A stretch of DNA of 21,740 nucleotides from Pseudonocardia autotrophica (GTDB taxonomy: Bacteria; Actinomycetota; Actinomycetes; Mycobacteriales; Pseudonocardiaceae): assembly GCF_000717175.1 (NCBI RefSeq), contig NZ_JNYD01000053.1:1-21740 (forward strand), given 5' to 3'. The translations under genes and the position numbers were made by a program. The stretch's first letter is position 1. Every line of letters begins with the position of its first letter. A model generated the notes under the pieces. That model was not told the origin of the DNA. It saw only the letters and a program-made list of their open reading frames with translations, and ran no database searches. This document shows positions 7,393 to 14,954 of this stretch, in pieces.

Positions 7393-9209
7393 GACTGCCG
7401 CCCCGGCAACTGCAGCACGTTGTCCGGCGCGGCGATCTCGCGCTCGCGACGGTCGACGCCCTCGTCCTGCATCCGCCGTGCGAGCGCCCCGAACCGCTCC
7501 GGCCACCGGGCTGCCAGCGCGTCGACAGCGCCGGCCACCGCGTTGTCGCGCCAACGCCGCAGCCGCGCCGCCTGCGCCCGGCGACGGACAACCCGAGCGT
7601 GCGACCGGACGTCGCGCCGTCGCCAGGCCATCCGGACCCGCCCGATGACCGGTGGGATGCCGCGACGGAAGACCACGACCTGCCCCGCGGGCAGGTTCGC
7701 GATCTGCGCCGGTGCGAGGACGGGCACGCGGCGCACCGTCCGCGAGGCGAGCCGGCCGTGGAGGTCGGTCGTCGTGACGGGCTCGTCGCGCTCGCCGGCC
7801 AATGTTGACCAGTAGGACAGGTCGTCCCGATCGCGAGTCCCGCCGAACACCATCACCGCCGCGGTGTTGTTCAGGATGATCGCCGCACCGGTCTCGCCCC
7901 ATCGTGCGATCACCTGCGCCCGCGACTGGAAGGCCCCGATGATCGAGACGCCGCGCCCGCCCATGTCCGCGGTCCAGGACTGCAGCGGGACCGGCGAGAT
8001 CAACGCCGCCTCGTCGAGCGCGAGGGTCAGCGGCGGGTCCAGGCGCCCGCCCGGCCGGACCGCCGCGAGCCGCCGCGCTTCCCTCGCGATGAAGCCCGTC
8101 AGCGCGCACACCAGCGGCGCCGCCTGCGTCTCCTCCGCGCCGAGCAGGTAGACCGTCGCCCGGGTGTCGAGCAGGTCGCCGACGTCGAACGGGTGCGCGC
8201 CGCTCGCCGCAGCCGACGCCGCCGGCGAGGTCAACCAGCCCAGCGCCGGCATGATCGTCGAGGTGATCGATGTCCGCGTCCGGTCGTTGGTCGTGACGAA
8301 CTGCGTGGCGTCCTGGACGTACTCGGGCGCGGGCGACTTCCGCAGCAGCGACGTGACCTCGCGGTGAGCCCCGTCCGGATCGGCGACCCACCCGAGGACC
8401 TGACGCATGGTCAGCTCCCCCAGCGCTGCCGCGTGCATCAGCGCGGCGAGGACGCGCCGAGCCTGGGTGTCCCAGAACTCGCGGTCGCCACCGCCGTGCG
8501 AACCTGCCGCGAGCAGGTCCGTGGCGCGCTCGGCTGCCGTCACCGGATCCGCGCAGCCGGTGAGCGGGTCGAAGGTGATTGTCGACGCGTGGCCGCCCAG
8601 CCCGACGGCGTTGAAGACGTAGGTCGGGCCACGACGAGCGCGGAGCGGCCCGGTCAGCTCGAGGAGATCCGTCCGGGTCGAGGTGACCACGGCGGCACCG
8701 GGAGCGTCGAGCAGGCAGCCTGCCAGCCACCCCGTCTTGCCGGTGCGAGGCCCACCGAAGATCAGCGTGACGTCCTCGATCGAGGCCCATACCCGCTGCA
8801 GTCCGACCCGGCACAGCGCGACCCCGACGTCAGACATCCGGATCCGGCCCCGCGCGGTGAGCGGCTGCGCCGACAGAGCGGGACGAACCGACGCCGCCTT
8901 ACGGCGGATCGCTGCGGCCGAGGCCACGCGCGCGATGTCGACCGACGAGGCCACGCCGGACTTCCGGCGCGACCGGGCTCCCCAGCGGGTCACCTTCGCC
9001 GACGTCCGGCTCCAGCGATGCCAGCCCCACGCCACGAGCAGGGATCCGGGGACGAGCAGCATCCAGATCGGCAGGTGCCGAACCGCCCACCAGCCCGGAA
9101 GGACGGCGCAGGCCGCCACGATCACGGCCAGGCCCCGTGACCCGCGCATCCACGCGGCACCCGCTCCGATCGCGAGGAGCAGGAACAACAGAACGGGCGA
9201 GTAGGTCAT
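7389..9209 (-). CDS. TraD/VirD4-like type IV coupling protein ATPase
   Basis: This 606-residue protein should link the relaxase-DNA complex to the export channel at the membrane. The N-terminus has two to three hydrophobic segments within residues 5-65 (SPVLLFLLLAIGAGAAW, LAVIVAACAVLPGWW, LPIWMLLVPGSLLVAWGW). The ATPase has Walker A FGGPRTGKTG (K158) and Walker B LTLALDEAAL (D399-E400). An arginine-rich basic tail follows residue 520. The ATG at 9209 overlaps the stop of the DUF2637 gene as ATGA, which fixes the start. Length and order fit TraG/TraD/VirD4 rather than the FtsK-like TraB translocases that move double-stranded DNA in Streptomyces. Together with the MobF relaxase this indicates single-strand transfer. 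No channel genes (VirB4, VirB6) are in the window. Confidence 0.9.
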   Translation of the reverse strand: MTYSPVLLFLLLAIGAGAAWMRGSRGLAVIVAACAVLPGWWAVRHLPIWMLLVPGSLLVAWGWHRWSRTSAKVTRWGARSRRKSGVASSVDIARVASAAAIRRKAASVRPALSAQPLTARGRIRMSDVGVALCRVGLQRVWASIEDVTLIFGGPRTGKTGWLAGCLLDAPGAAVVTSTRTDLLELTGPLRARRGPTYVFNAVGLGGHASTITFDPLTGCADPVTAAERATDLLAAGSHGGGDREFWDTQARRVLAALMHAAALGELTMRQVLGWVADPDGAHREVTSLLRKSPAPEYVQDATQFVTTNDRTRTSITSTIMPALGWLTSPAASAAASGAHPFDVGDLLDTRATVYLLGAEETQAAPLVCALTGFIAREARRLAAVRPGGRLDPPLTLALDEAALISPVPLQSWTADMGGRGVSIIGAFQSRAQVIARWGETGAAIILNNTAAVMVFGGTRDRDDLSYWSTLAGERDEPVTTTDLHGRLASRTVRRVPVLAPAQIANLPAGQVVVFRRGIPPVIGRVRMAWRRRDVRSHARVVRRRAQAARLRRWRDNAVAGAVDALAARWPERFGALARRMQDEGVDRREREIAAPDNVLQLPGRQS

Positions 9210-9847
9210 GACGCGTTCTCCTCGGGGTCGTCGGGCGCGTCGTCGCGGCGGGACGAGGCGAGAAGCTGGCGTGCCTCGTGCTCCGTCACGCCGAGCTCCT
9301 TGGCGAGGCGCCGACGACCGATCCCGGAGGCGATGAGCGCCTCGGCGCGGTCGGATCGGCTCGGTTCCGATACGGGAGGGGCCGACTCCCACCACGGCGA
9401 CAGAGGCTCGTCGCCGAGATCGGCCAAGTCGTCGTCCGGCAACTCGACGGGCGGCGCCGGCGTGACTCGACCGACCAGGACCGCGAGATGCACGACCGCC
9501 CCCAGAACGGCCGGCGCGATCGCGGACACGACCACGACGACCCACCACGGTGGCCCAAGCCCATAGGCCTCGAGGCCATGGCCCAGCGCGTTGGCCGCGA
9601 CCGACAGGGCCAACAGGCAGAGAGCCAACGCGCGGGCGAACCGTCGAGCGGCGTCGGCCGCCCACCCGCCGAGCCAAACCAGGGAGCCCGCTGCCGCCCC
9701 GGCGTCGACGACGACCGGGAGCAGCCAAGCGAGCCAGACCGCGAAACCGCACATCCGGGCGAGATCGCGCAGCGCGGCGAAGGAGAGCACTGCGGCTGCC
9801 ACCGCCACGACGAGCAGCAGCGAGAACAGAGCACCGCGCGCGGTCAT
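9206..9847 (-). CDS. DUF2637 membrane protein with C-terminal helix-turn-helix
   Basis: DUF2637 proteins are spread-type membrane proteins of actinobacterial plasmids and integrative elements. Four hydrophobic segments are visible at about 5-25, 33-55, 70-90 and 100-125. After an acidic linker (PPVELPDDDLADLGDE), residues 165-200 form a homeodomain-like helix-turn-helix (RAEALIASGIGRRRLAKELG then VTEHEARQLL), so the protein may bind DNA at the membrane. ATG 9847 has GGAGG 6 bases upstream. The stop overlaps the coupling-protein start by 4 bases, placing the two under common translation. A role in positioning the element DNA at the membrane or spreading it between hyphal compartments is inferred from family association. 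Confidence 0.85.
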   Translation of the reverse strand: MTARGALFSLLLVVAVAAAVLSFAALRDLARMCGFAVWLAWLLPVVVDAGAAAGSLVWLGGWAADAARRFARALALCLLALSVAANALGHGLEAYGLGPPWWVVVVVSAIAPAVLGAVVHLAVLVGRVTPAPPVELPDDDLADLGDEPLSPWWESAPPVSEPSRSDRAEALIASGIGRRRLAKELGVTEHEARQLLASSRRDDAPDDPEENAS

Positions 9848-9875
9848 CTGTGGCCTCCGCGGACACCCCTGTCGA

Positions 9876-10103
9876 TCAGCGCGACGTACCGGCCTCCTCG
9901 TTGTTCAGGACGGGCGTGGCCGCGTCGTCGAGCGTGGAGAAGAAGGTCGCCACCGCGCCGGGAACCCCTTGCCCGATCGGGCTGGCCACGAAGAGCACGA
10001 GGGCGACGAGCGCGAACAGCACCGCTCCCCCGGGCACGCGCGCCCGAGCGCAGATGAACGCCCCGACGAGCGCGAAGAAGATCAGTACCCCGACGCCGTC
10101 CAC
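9876..10103 (-). CDS. Small two-span membrane protein (75 aa)
   Basis: I do not recognise a named family. The protein starts MDGVGVLIFFALVGAFICARARV and shows two hydrophobic segments (about 5-20 and 26-46) separated by a short basic turn, then an acidic polar tail ending NNEEAGTSR. The start is GTG 10103 with AAAGGA 9 bases upstream. It lies 28 bases before the DUF2637 gene and 30 bases after the WhiB-like gene, within the same minus-strand operon. Comparable short membrane proteins accompany DUF2637 and spread genes in actinomycete elements, so a transfer or spread role is likely but unproven. Confidence 0.7.
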   Translation of the reverse strand: MDGVGVLIFFALVGAFICARARVPGGAVLFALVALVLFVASPIGQGVPGAVATFFSTLDDAATPVLNNEEAGTSR

Positions 10104-10133
10104 CCCACCGGTCCTTTCGTCGTGCGTCCGTGG

Positions 10134-10445
10134 TCATGCCGCTCGCCTCCGGCGCCGCCAGCGCGGGATCTGAAACCCGCCGTCGCGCAGGACGCGGATG
10201 AGCCGAAGCCGCTCCCGGTAGGTCAACCCGCCCCAGATCCCGTGCGCCTCCCCGGTCGCGATCGCCGTCGCGAGGCATTCGGGCTGGACAGGGCACGACC
10301 GGCAGACCGCCTTCACCTGCCCCGCCGGCTGGCGGTCCTCCGGGAAGAAGAGGTCGGCGTCGATCTCCCGGCAGGTGGCGAACACCCGCCAGTCCGGGTC
10401 GACCTCGTGAACGAACAGGGCGGCGAAGAGCTCAGCCGCGCCCAT
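10134..10445 (-). CDS. WhiB-family iron-sulfur transcription regulator
   Basis: This 103-residue protein has the full WhiB signature: four cysteines (C25 in ATCREID, C48 and C51 in VCRSC, C57 in PEC) expected to hold a [4Fe-4S] cluster, followed by the GIWGGLTYRER turn (about 69-79) and a basic C-terminus (RWRRRRRAA) that contacts DNA. WhiB-like proteins usually act with the vegetative sigma factor at nearby promoters. The ATG at 10445 is chosen because GGAGGAG lies 7 bases upstream; an in-frame extension to 10487 has no such site. It overlaps the preceding excisionase-like gene by 14 bases. Placement in the transfer operon suggests it couples transfer or excision to redox or developmental state, which is inference. 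Confidence 0.92.
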   Translation of the reverse strand: MGAAELFAALFVHEVDPDWRVFATCREIDADLFFPEDRQPAGQVKAVCRSCPVQPECLATAIATGEAHGIWGGLTYRERLRLIRVLRDGGFQIPRWRRRRRAA

Positions 10446-10701
10446 CAGCAGCCTCCTCCGCGACGGCCGCAGTCCACTCCGCGACATCGACGGTGCGGTG
10501 TCCGGCCACCGCGGCCTCGGTCATGGCCTCGAGCGCCTTGGCCGGGACGACGATCCGCCCCCGAATCCTCAGCGCCGGGAACTCACCGTCCTGGATCGCG
10601 CGGTAGACGGTCATCTCCGACGCGCCGAGCATCCGCGCCGTCGCGGCGACGCTGTAGAAGGCCGGCGCGACCGAATCCGCACTGCTCTGCTGCTTCCTCA
10701 T
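10432..10701 (-). CDS. Excisionase-like helix-turn-helix DNA-binding protein (89 aa)
   Basis: The protein has a MerR/excisionase-type winged helix at residues 15-60: YSVAATARMLGASEMTVYRA, IQDGEFPALRIRGRIVVPAK. The motif with a basic wing ending in a conserved lysine and helix is that of Xis/BldC-type HTH_17 proteins. It probably directs the integrase towards excision or serves as an operon regulator; no separate xis is adjacent to the integrase, so this or the 61-aa protein at 14119 are the candidates. ATG 10701 has GAGGAGG 5 bases upstream. It is the first gene of the long minus-strand transfer operon and overlaps the WhiB-like gene. The C-terminal 30 residues are an acidic helix with no recognised partner motif. 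Confidence 0.82.
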   Translation of the reverse strand: MRKQQSSADSVAPAFYSVAATARMLGASEMTVYRAIQDGEFPALRIRGRIVVPAKALEAMTEAAVAGHRTVDVAEWTAAVAEEAADGRG

Positions 10702-10847
10702 AAGTCCTCCTCAGAACGACCTGGCTCAACCATATGCACATAGTGCACATGTGGCAGTAGGTGTGGTGACACACCTGTGGATGGGCGTGTCGTGGAAGGT
10801 GGTGGTGCCCGACCGGCAAGATGCCGGTGACGAGGCGAGGAGGGTCG
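10702..10847. promoter_or_regulatory. Divergent control region with two palindromes (putative GntR operators)
   Basis: The gap lies between the leftward transfer operon and the rightward GntR gene. It contains TGCAC-ATA-GTGCA (10735-10747) and the longer AGGTGTG-GTGA-CACACCT (10759-10776), a perfect 7-bp inverted repeat with a 4-base centre. KorSA/KorA-type GntR regulators of actinomycete elements usually repress both themselves and the transfer genes from such a region, so these are the likely operators. I see no convincing -35/-10 pairs. Confidence 0.6.
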
Positions 10848-11198
10848 GTGGCGAGGCGCCCCAAGTACCAGCAGATCGCAGACGACCTGCGCGGCAAGAT
10901 CCTGGACGGGACCTATGCCGTCGGCGACCTGCTGCCCTCCACCTCGGCGTTGATGTCGACCTACGCCGTGTCCGTCACCGTCGCCCGCGCCGCGGTCAAG
11001 CAACTGCAGTCCGACGGGCTTGCCGAGGGCCAACCAGGCAAGGGCGTCTATGTCTCGCGGGAGCCCGAGCCGTCCGTTCCGTCGGCCGAGTTCGTCGAGA
11101 TCAGTCAGCGCATCGACGACCTCCGGGAGGCTCTCGACTCGGCGATGGCGCAGCTCGACGCGCGGGTGAGTGAGCTGGAGAAGTCGCTCCGCCGTTGA
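10848..11198 (+). CDS. GntR-family repressor, KorSA-like (116 aa)
   Basis: The N-terminal winged helix (residues about 4-72) is typical GntR: PKYQQIADDLRGKILDGTY, GDLLPSTSALMSTYAVS, TVARAAVKQLQSDGLAEGQP, GKGVYV. There is no ligand-binding UTRA or FCD domain; instead the C-terminus (about 82-116) is a heptad helix (ISQRIDDLREALDSAMAQL) likely to dimerise. Short GntR proteins of this design control transfer and copy number in Streptomyces-type elements. GTG 10848 is used because GAGGAGG lies about 5 bases upstream; an ATG at 10821 has no site. It diverges from the transfer operon across two palindromes, supporting autorepression and repression of transfer. Its winged helix resembles the one fused to the integrase. 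Confidence 0.88.
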   Translation: MARRPKYQQIADDLRGKILDGTYAVGDLLPSTSALMSTYAVSVTVARAAVKQLQSDGLAEGQPGKGVYVSREPEPSVPSAEFVEISQRIDDLREALDSAMAQLDARVSELEKSLRR

Positions 11199-11434
11199 CC
11201 GTCCGGCCGAGCTCGTCGATCCTGGCGGCGAGCAGGTCCGCCCAGCGACGCACCTCCGCGCCGAGCCGGGTCAGCTCCCGCCGCACCTCTCGTCGTTCGG
11301 CTGCGCTGAGCAAGGCCCCGCCGGCCTCCTCTTGTCGTCTGTCCTCCACGTGATCCACTCTGGCTTTCGCGAACTGCCCGCGGCAGGGCGCACATGGGGG
11401 CACACTCGGACGCCCAGGGCGCGGAGGGAGGTCG
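11199..11434. other. Gap between GntR and HTH/TPR genes with a possible minus-strand small ORF
   Basis: A minus-strand frame running from about 11360 into the end of the GntR gene encodes a helical, charged stretch (ALLSAAERREVRRELTRLGA, EVRRWADLLAARIDELG). The amino-acid pattern is protein-like, but no Shine-Dalgarno or clear start precedes it and it would overlap the GntR gene, so I do not call it as a gene. The last bases (11425-11434) hold GGAGGGAGG, the ribosome site for the next gene. Confidence 0.3.
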
Positions 11435-12811
11435 ATGGCAGCCAACGAACGGCTCTGCGCGCTCCTGCGCGAGGCCGGCTACCTCGACCGCGACGGCTCC
11501 GTGGGCCGCAAGCGCTTCGCACGTGCGGTGACCGCGATGGCTGCGCGACGGGGACTCACCCGCGAGTACACGCACACCTACGTCAGCCGCTGGATCAACG
11601 GGACCATCCCGCGCGACGAGGAGGCGAGGGCGTGCATTCTGCAGGCCCTGGGCGAACGTCTCGGGCGCGAGGTACGTCCCGACGAGGTCGGGTTTGTGGG
11701 TGGACAGACGGTGAGCCCCGACGTGGGCCTCAGCTACCCCACCGACGCCGACGAGTCCGCATCCACCCTCGCCGCCCTGCTCCAGGCCGACATCGACCAG
11801 GCCGGCTCGGTGGTCGCCTCGGCGGCAAGACCAGCAGCATGGAACGAGGCCTCGCTGACGTGGCTCGTCGGCACGCGAGGCTCCGCCGACGTCGAGCCGA
11901 GGACCGTCGGCAGAGGCGATGTCGACCGGATCCGACAGACCCGGCTGACCTTCGCGATGCTCGACAACAGGTTCGGCGGCGGCCACACGCGTCGGGCCCT
12001 CATCGCCTTCTTGCGGGACGAGCTACCGAAGTCCTTGCGTGCCGGCGCGTCGTCGACTGTGTACCGGGAGCTGTTCACGGCCGCCGCGGAGATCACCCAG
12101 CTCGCGGCCTGGAGCTCCTACGACGTCGGGCACCACGGTCTCGCCCAGCGCTACTTCATCCAGGCACTGGCGCTGGCCGACGAGGCCGGGGATCGCAGCC
12201 TCGCGGCGAGCATTCTCGACGCGATGAGCCACCAGGCGACCTACCTCGGCCGGTTCCGCGAGGCAGCGAATCTCGCCCGGGCCGCGCAACTGGGGACGAG
12301 CTCACTCGGCATCCCCGTGCTCAGCGCGCACTTCAGCGTGATGGAGGCACGGGCGCTCGCCAGGCTCGGCGACGCAACGGGGTGCGACGCGGCGCTCGGC
12401 CGAGCCACCTCGCAGTTCGAGCGCCACTCCCCTGGGGACGGTCCGGAGTGGATCCAGTACTTCGACGAGGCGGAGCTTGCTGCGGAACTCGGCCACTGCC
12501 ATCGCGACCTCGGGCGCCCGTCCGATGCTGCGCACTGGGCGTCACAGGCCGTGGAGGGAGCCAGCGGTGAGTACGTCCGCAGCGACTTCTTCGCGACGAT
12601 GGTCCTCGCCCACGCCCAGCTCGACGGCGGCGAGGTCGAGGCCGGCTGCGCGACCGCGCTGACCGCGCTCGACCTCGGCGAGGACCTGCAGTCCACGCGG
12701 TGCGCGAGCTACGTCGACGAGCTCCGGCAGCGTCTGCCCCGCTTCCGCGGGTCTCGCGTCGTGCGGGACTTCGACGAGCAGGCTCGTTCCCGCCGGCTCT
12801 GGGGTCAGTAG
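11435..12811 (+). CDS. HTH and TPR-repeat transcriptional regulator (458 aa)
   Basis: The N-terminus (about 20-75) has a Cro/C1-like helix-turn-helix variant (RKRFARAVTAMAARRGLTRE, YTHTYVSRWINGTIPRDEEA). From about 180 to 430 it is a series of helical pairs resembling tetratricopeptide repeats (AQRYFIQALALADEAGDRSL, ASILDAMSHQATYLGRFREA, AHWASQAVEGASGEY). This layout occurs in Streptomyces regulators such as NsdA-like proteins, where TPRs sense a protein or peptide and the HTH binds DNA. ATG 11435 has GGAGG close upstream. It converges with the phosphotransferase gene, overlapping by 7 bases. A regulator of this type beside a phosphotransferase recurs in actinomycete mobile DNA, to my recollection. 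The target is unknown. Confidence 0.8.
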   Translation: MAANERLCALLREAGYLDRDGSVGRKRFARAVTAMAARRGLTREYTHTYVSRWINGTIPRDEEARACILQALGERLGREVRPDEVGFVGGQTVSPDVGLSYPTDADESASTLAALLQADIDQAGSVVASAARPAAWNEASLTWLVGTRGSADVEPRTVGRGDVDRIRQTRLTFAMLDNRFGGGHTRRALIAFLRDELPKSLRAGASSTVYRELFTAAAEITQLAAWSSYDVGHHGLAQRYFIQALALADEAGDRSLAASILDAMSHQATYLGRFREAANLARAAQLGTSSLGIPVLSAHFSVMEARALARLGDATGCDAALGRATSQFERHSPGDGPEWIQYFDEAELAAELGHCHRDLGRPSDAAHWASQAVEGASGEYVRSDFFATMVLAHAQLDGGEVEAGCATALTALDLGEDLQSTRCASYVDELRQRLPRFRGSRVVRDFDEQARSRRLWGQ

Positions 12812-13695
12812 GCCGACCAGTCCTTGCGGCTCGCTCCGGTCCTGAGGGCAGCGATCCGCTTGGCCGCCTCCGCCGCCGATTTCTCCGACTCGGCGGCCTG
12901 CCGGCTCAGCCACGCCGTCATCGCGATCTCGCGCATGTCGGCGAGCTGCTCGTAACCCTCCCACTGCAGCAGGTCGTAGCCGTAGACGCGGACGAAGGTC
13001 TCGTACTCCTCGCGCGTGTGCCAGCCCAGCCGGTCGTAGAAGAGCGCTGTCTGGATCAGGTCCCACTCGCGCGGGCCGACGGCGAAGCTGTCGAGGTCGA
13101 TGAGTACGGGCCGTCCGTCGCGGTCGAGGAGGACGTTGCCGACGTTCGCATCCCCGTGGATCACGCCGCGAGGCAGCGCGAACGGGAGATCGTCGAACGT
13201 CTCGCGCGCCCAGCGATAGCGCTCCTGCAGGAAGGCCGCGTCGTCCGCCTCGAGTCCTGGGAACGACGGCAGCGGTGCGTCGGGTGAACCGAAGGGCCGC
13301 AGTCTCGGAAGCTCGAGAGAGGACGGCGCGTCGAGCTCGTGCAGCCGCCGGATGAGCGCGGCCACGTCGGCGAGGCCGGCGTAGGTCTCGCCGTCGGATA
13401 CTGACTTCCAGAACGTCACAAGACGATCGCCGACGACGACCGGTTGCTCGAGGCCAACGAGGCGCGTCGCGGGGTAGTCGAGCTCCTCGAGCCACCGCGC
13501 CACGCTGACCTGGCGCTCCACCGCGTCAGCTCTGGCCCCAGGGCGGGAGACGCGCGCGATCACGCGGTTCGGCAGCCGGAAGACCGCGTTGGAGCCGTAC
13601 CGGATCAGTTCGGCGGGCTCGCTCTCGCGCTGGACCTTCCGCGCCGCCGCGTGCAGCACGGCCGCCGGATCGTTCTGCTGGATCTGATTCGTCAT
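12805..13695 (-). CDS. Aminoglycoside phosphotransferase-fold kinase (APH family)
   Basis: This 296-residue protein has a protein-kinase-like fold that transfers phosphate from ATP to a small molecule, hydroxyl antibiotic or metabolite. The catalytic loop is GVIHGDANVGNVLL (about 178-191; Brenner motif HGDxxxxN) and the metal-binding motif is VLIDLDSF (about 197-204). The N-lobe has YGSNAVFRL and a nucleotide-binding RVIARVSR strand. The substrate cannot be read from sequence and antibiotic resistance is not implied. ATG 13695 is preferred; only GGGA lies immediately upstream, and the frame extends to a TTG at 13722, so the start is uncertain. It converges with the HTH/TPR regulator. It may be cargo of the element. 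Confidence 0.85.
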   Translation of the reverse strand: MTNQIQQNDPAAVLHAAARKVQRESEPAELIRYGSNAVFRLPNRVIARVSRPGARADAVERQVSVARWLEELDYPATRLVGLEQPVVVGDRLVTFWKSVSDGETYAGLADVAALIRRLHELDAPSSLELPRLRPFGSPDAPLPSFPGLEADDAAFLQERYRWARETFDDLPFALPRGVIHGDANVGNVLLDRDGRPVLIDLDSFAVGPREWDLIQTALFYDRLGWHTREEYETFVRVYGYDLLQWEGYEQLADMREIAMTAWLSRQAAESEKSAAEAAKRIAALRTGASRKDWSAY

Positions 13696-13786
13696 TCCCG
13701 CGTCGCTGATCGCGCACCTCAATCTCTCATCCTGGAACCCGTCCGCGGCGCTGCCGACCCGAGCCTACGGCCGGGCCTCGCGCCCG

Positions 13787-14035
13787 TCAGTCCGTCGGAT
13801 ACAGCCGGCGAGTGAACGAACGAGGCTGCTCGTTCCCTTCGACAAACCACGCGACCGACTGTCTCGTCCCCAGCCGGCCGACGCGGAAGCTGGTCACGGA
13901 CGTCGAGAGCACCCGGTCGTCGAGCGACCGGGACCGGGCATACTCACGCGCCTCGGCCTCGGTTCCGAAGATGACCTCGACCGCTCCGACGTCGTCCGGC
14001 CTCGTCGCGTGGACCGAGTAGACCGTGTCCGCCAC
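13787..14035 (-). CDS. Hypothetical protein (82 aa)
   Basis: I do not recognise this family. It reads as a compact alpha/beta protein: MADTVYSVHATRPDDVGAVE, then a helix EAEAREYARSRSLDD and strands STSVTSFRVG and VAWFVEGNE. No signal peptide or membrane segment is present. GTG 14035 has GAGGAGG 5 bases upstream, which strongly supports the start. It diverges from the BldC-like gene across three phased repeats, so it is a likely regulatory target of that protein. The stop is followed by 91 bases before the phosphotransferase start, with no obvious terminator. Confidence 0.7.
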   Translation of the reverse strand: MADTVYSVHATRPDDVGAVEVIFGTEAEAREYARSRSLDDRVLSTSVTSFRVGRLGTRQSVAWFVEGNEQPRSFTRRLYPTD

Positions 14036-14050
14036 ACCGCCTCCTCTAAC

Positions 14051-14076
14051 TACGTCAATCTACGACATAGTACGAC
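14051..14076. repeat. Three direct repeats with exact 10-bp period (putative BldC-like operator)
   Basis: TACGTC (14051), TACGAC (14061) and TACGAC (14071) begin at exactly 10-base intervals, one helical turn apart, in the same orientation. They lie between the divergent 82-aa gene and the BldC/MerR-like gene. BldC of Streptomyces is known to bind direct repeats cooperatively head-to-tail, which fits this arrangement. Binding here is inferred. Confidence 0.6.
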
Positions 14077-14118
14077 GAGCAGTGCCATGAACCTGATCAG
14101 CTGCATAGCCTGCGTGTC

Positions 14119-14304
14119 GTGGCACGGCTGGTGACGAGCGGACAGCTCGCCAAGGAGCTGGGCCTCAGCCTGCGGACGATCCAGCGCTACATCGCCAGCG
14201 GAGCGATCACGCCCGAGCTGCGAACGCCCGGCGGGCACACGCGGTGGGATCCGGAGAAGGTGCGGAAAAAGCTGCGATCACTGGGCGACGACAGCCGACG
14301 GTGA
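14119..14304 (+). CDS. BldC/MerR-like mini DNA-binding protein (61 aa)
   Basis: The protein is little more than a MerR-type winged helix: TSGQLAKELGLSLRTIQRYI (helix-turn-helix), GAITPELRTPGGHTRWDPEK (wing), then VRKKLRSL. The RTxGGHxRW wing is the hallmark of BldC and of MerR regulators, and the length (61) is close to BldC. It could act as a regulator of the divergent 82-aa gene and itself, or as recombination directionality factor for the integrase. GTG 14119 is the only plausible start. No Shine-Dalgarno precedes it, and TAGCCT at 14106-14111 is placed for a leaderless transcript. Family call firm, role open. Confidence 0.82.
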   Translation: MARLVTSGQLAKELGLSLRTIQRYIASGAITPELRTPGGHTRWDPEKVRKKLRSLGDDSRR

Positions 14305-14507
14305 GATTCTGCGAGACAGCACCTGCCTGTCGCCGAGAGCTTGCAGCCCACCATCTCCATGAGATCGACAAGATCTTCTGGAAGACGAAGCAGGCTACCT
14401 GAGCCTCGTGCTGAAAGCGGCGCTGACCGGCGGGGATCGCTCCTCGTGGGCCAGCGCGGCTTTTCGTTGTTGGGTGGTTTCTGGCAGCCCACAGACGGCC
14501 CAGACGA

Positions 14508-14525
14508 CCCAAGAACGATCTTGGG
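14508..14525. terminator. Hairpin, possible terminator
   Basis: A perfect 7-bp stem (CCCAAGA/TCTTGGG) with the tetraloop ACGA. No T-tract follows, as is common for actinobacterial terminators. It lies between the BldC-like gene and the DUF4365 cassette, where a terminator would insulate the two. Confidence 0.35.
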
Positions 14526-14954
14526 GCTCTCCCACGCTCCCGAGGGCCATCCCGTCGAACCTGGCGCAGCCCGACCGCCCGGACGCCCGTAGGCGGCCCT
14601 CGACGCCGCCGCTGGCCCACCTACACAGCTCCGCCCACGGGTGGCCAGGTGGTCCTCCCCGGGAGGTCGTCGGGATCGCACGGGCCGCCATCCTGTGATC
14701 TGCCCGCCCGGCGAGGGCATGTAAGCCGATTGGTGAACCTGTGTGCCGAGCAGGCGTAAGAACCGTTGAGTACAGCGGGACTGTCGGTGACCCTTGCTAG
14801 GAAGTCGCTGACCAGGCAGAGGGGGTGCGATGGACACGCTGTTGATCTCGAACCCACTCGACCGCGTGCAGGCGACTCAGCCGAGGCACACACGGTTCCT
14901 CTTGGCGAAGATCACAGGTAACACCGGTAACGCAGGTGGCCGTCGCGGAGACGT

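Noticed and set aside
11105..11986. Minus-strand frame opposite the HTH/TPR regulator
   Set aside because: Antisense to a gene with a good start site and recognised domains; no ribosome site of its own.
14187..14837. Minus-strand frame of 216 codons across the gap before the cassette
   Set aside because: Starts and ends inside other features, has low-complexity composition and no ribosome site.
14918..14936. Tandem GGTAAC repeat (GGTAACACC, GGTAACGCA)
   Set aside because: Only two short imperfect copies; may be chance and has no matching regulator.
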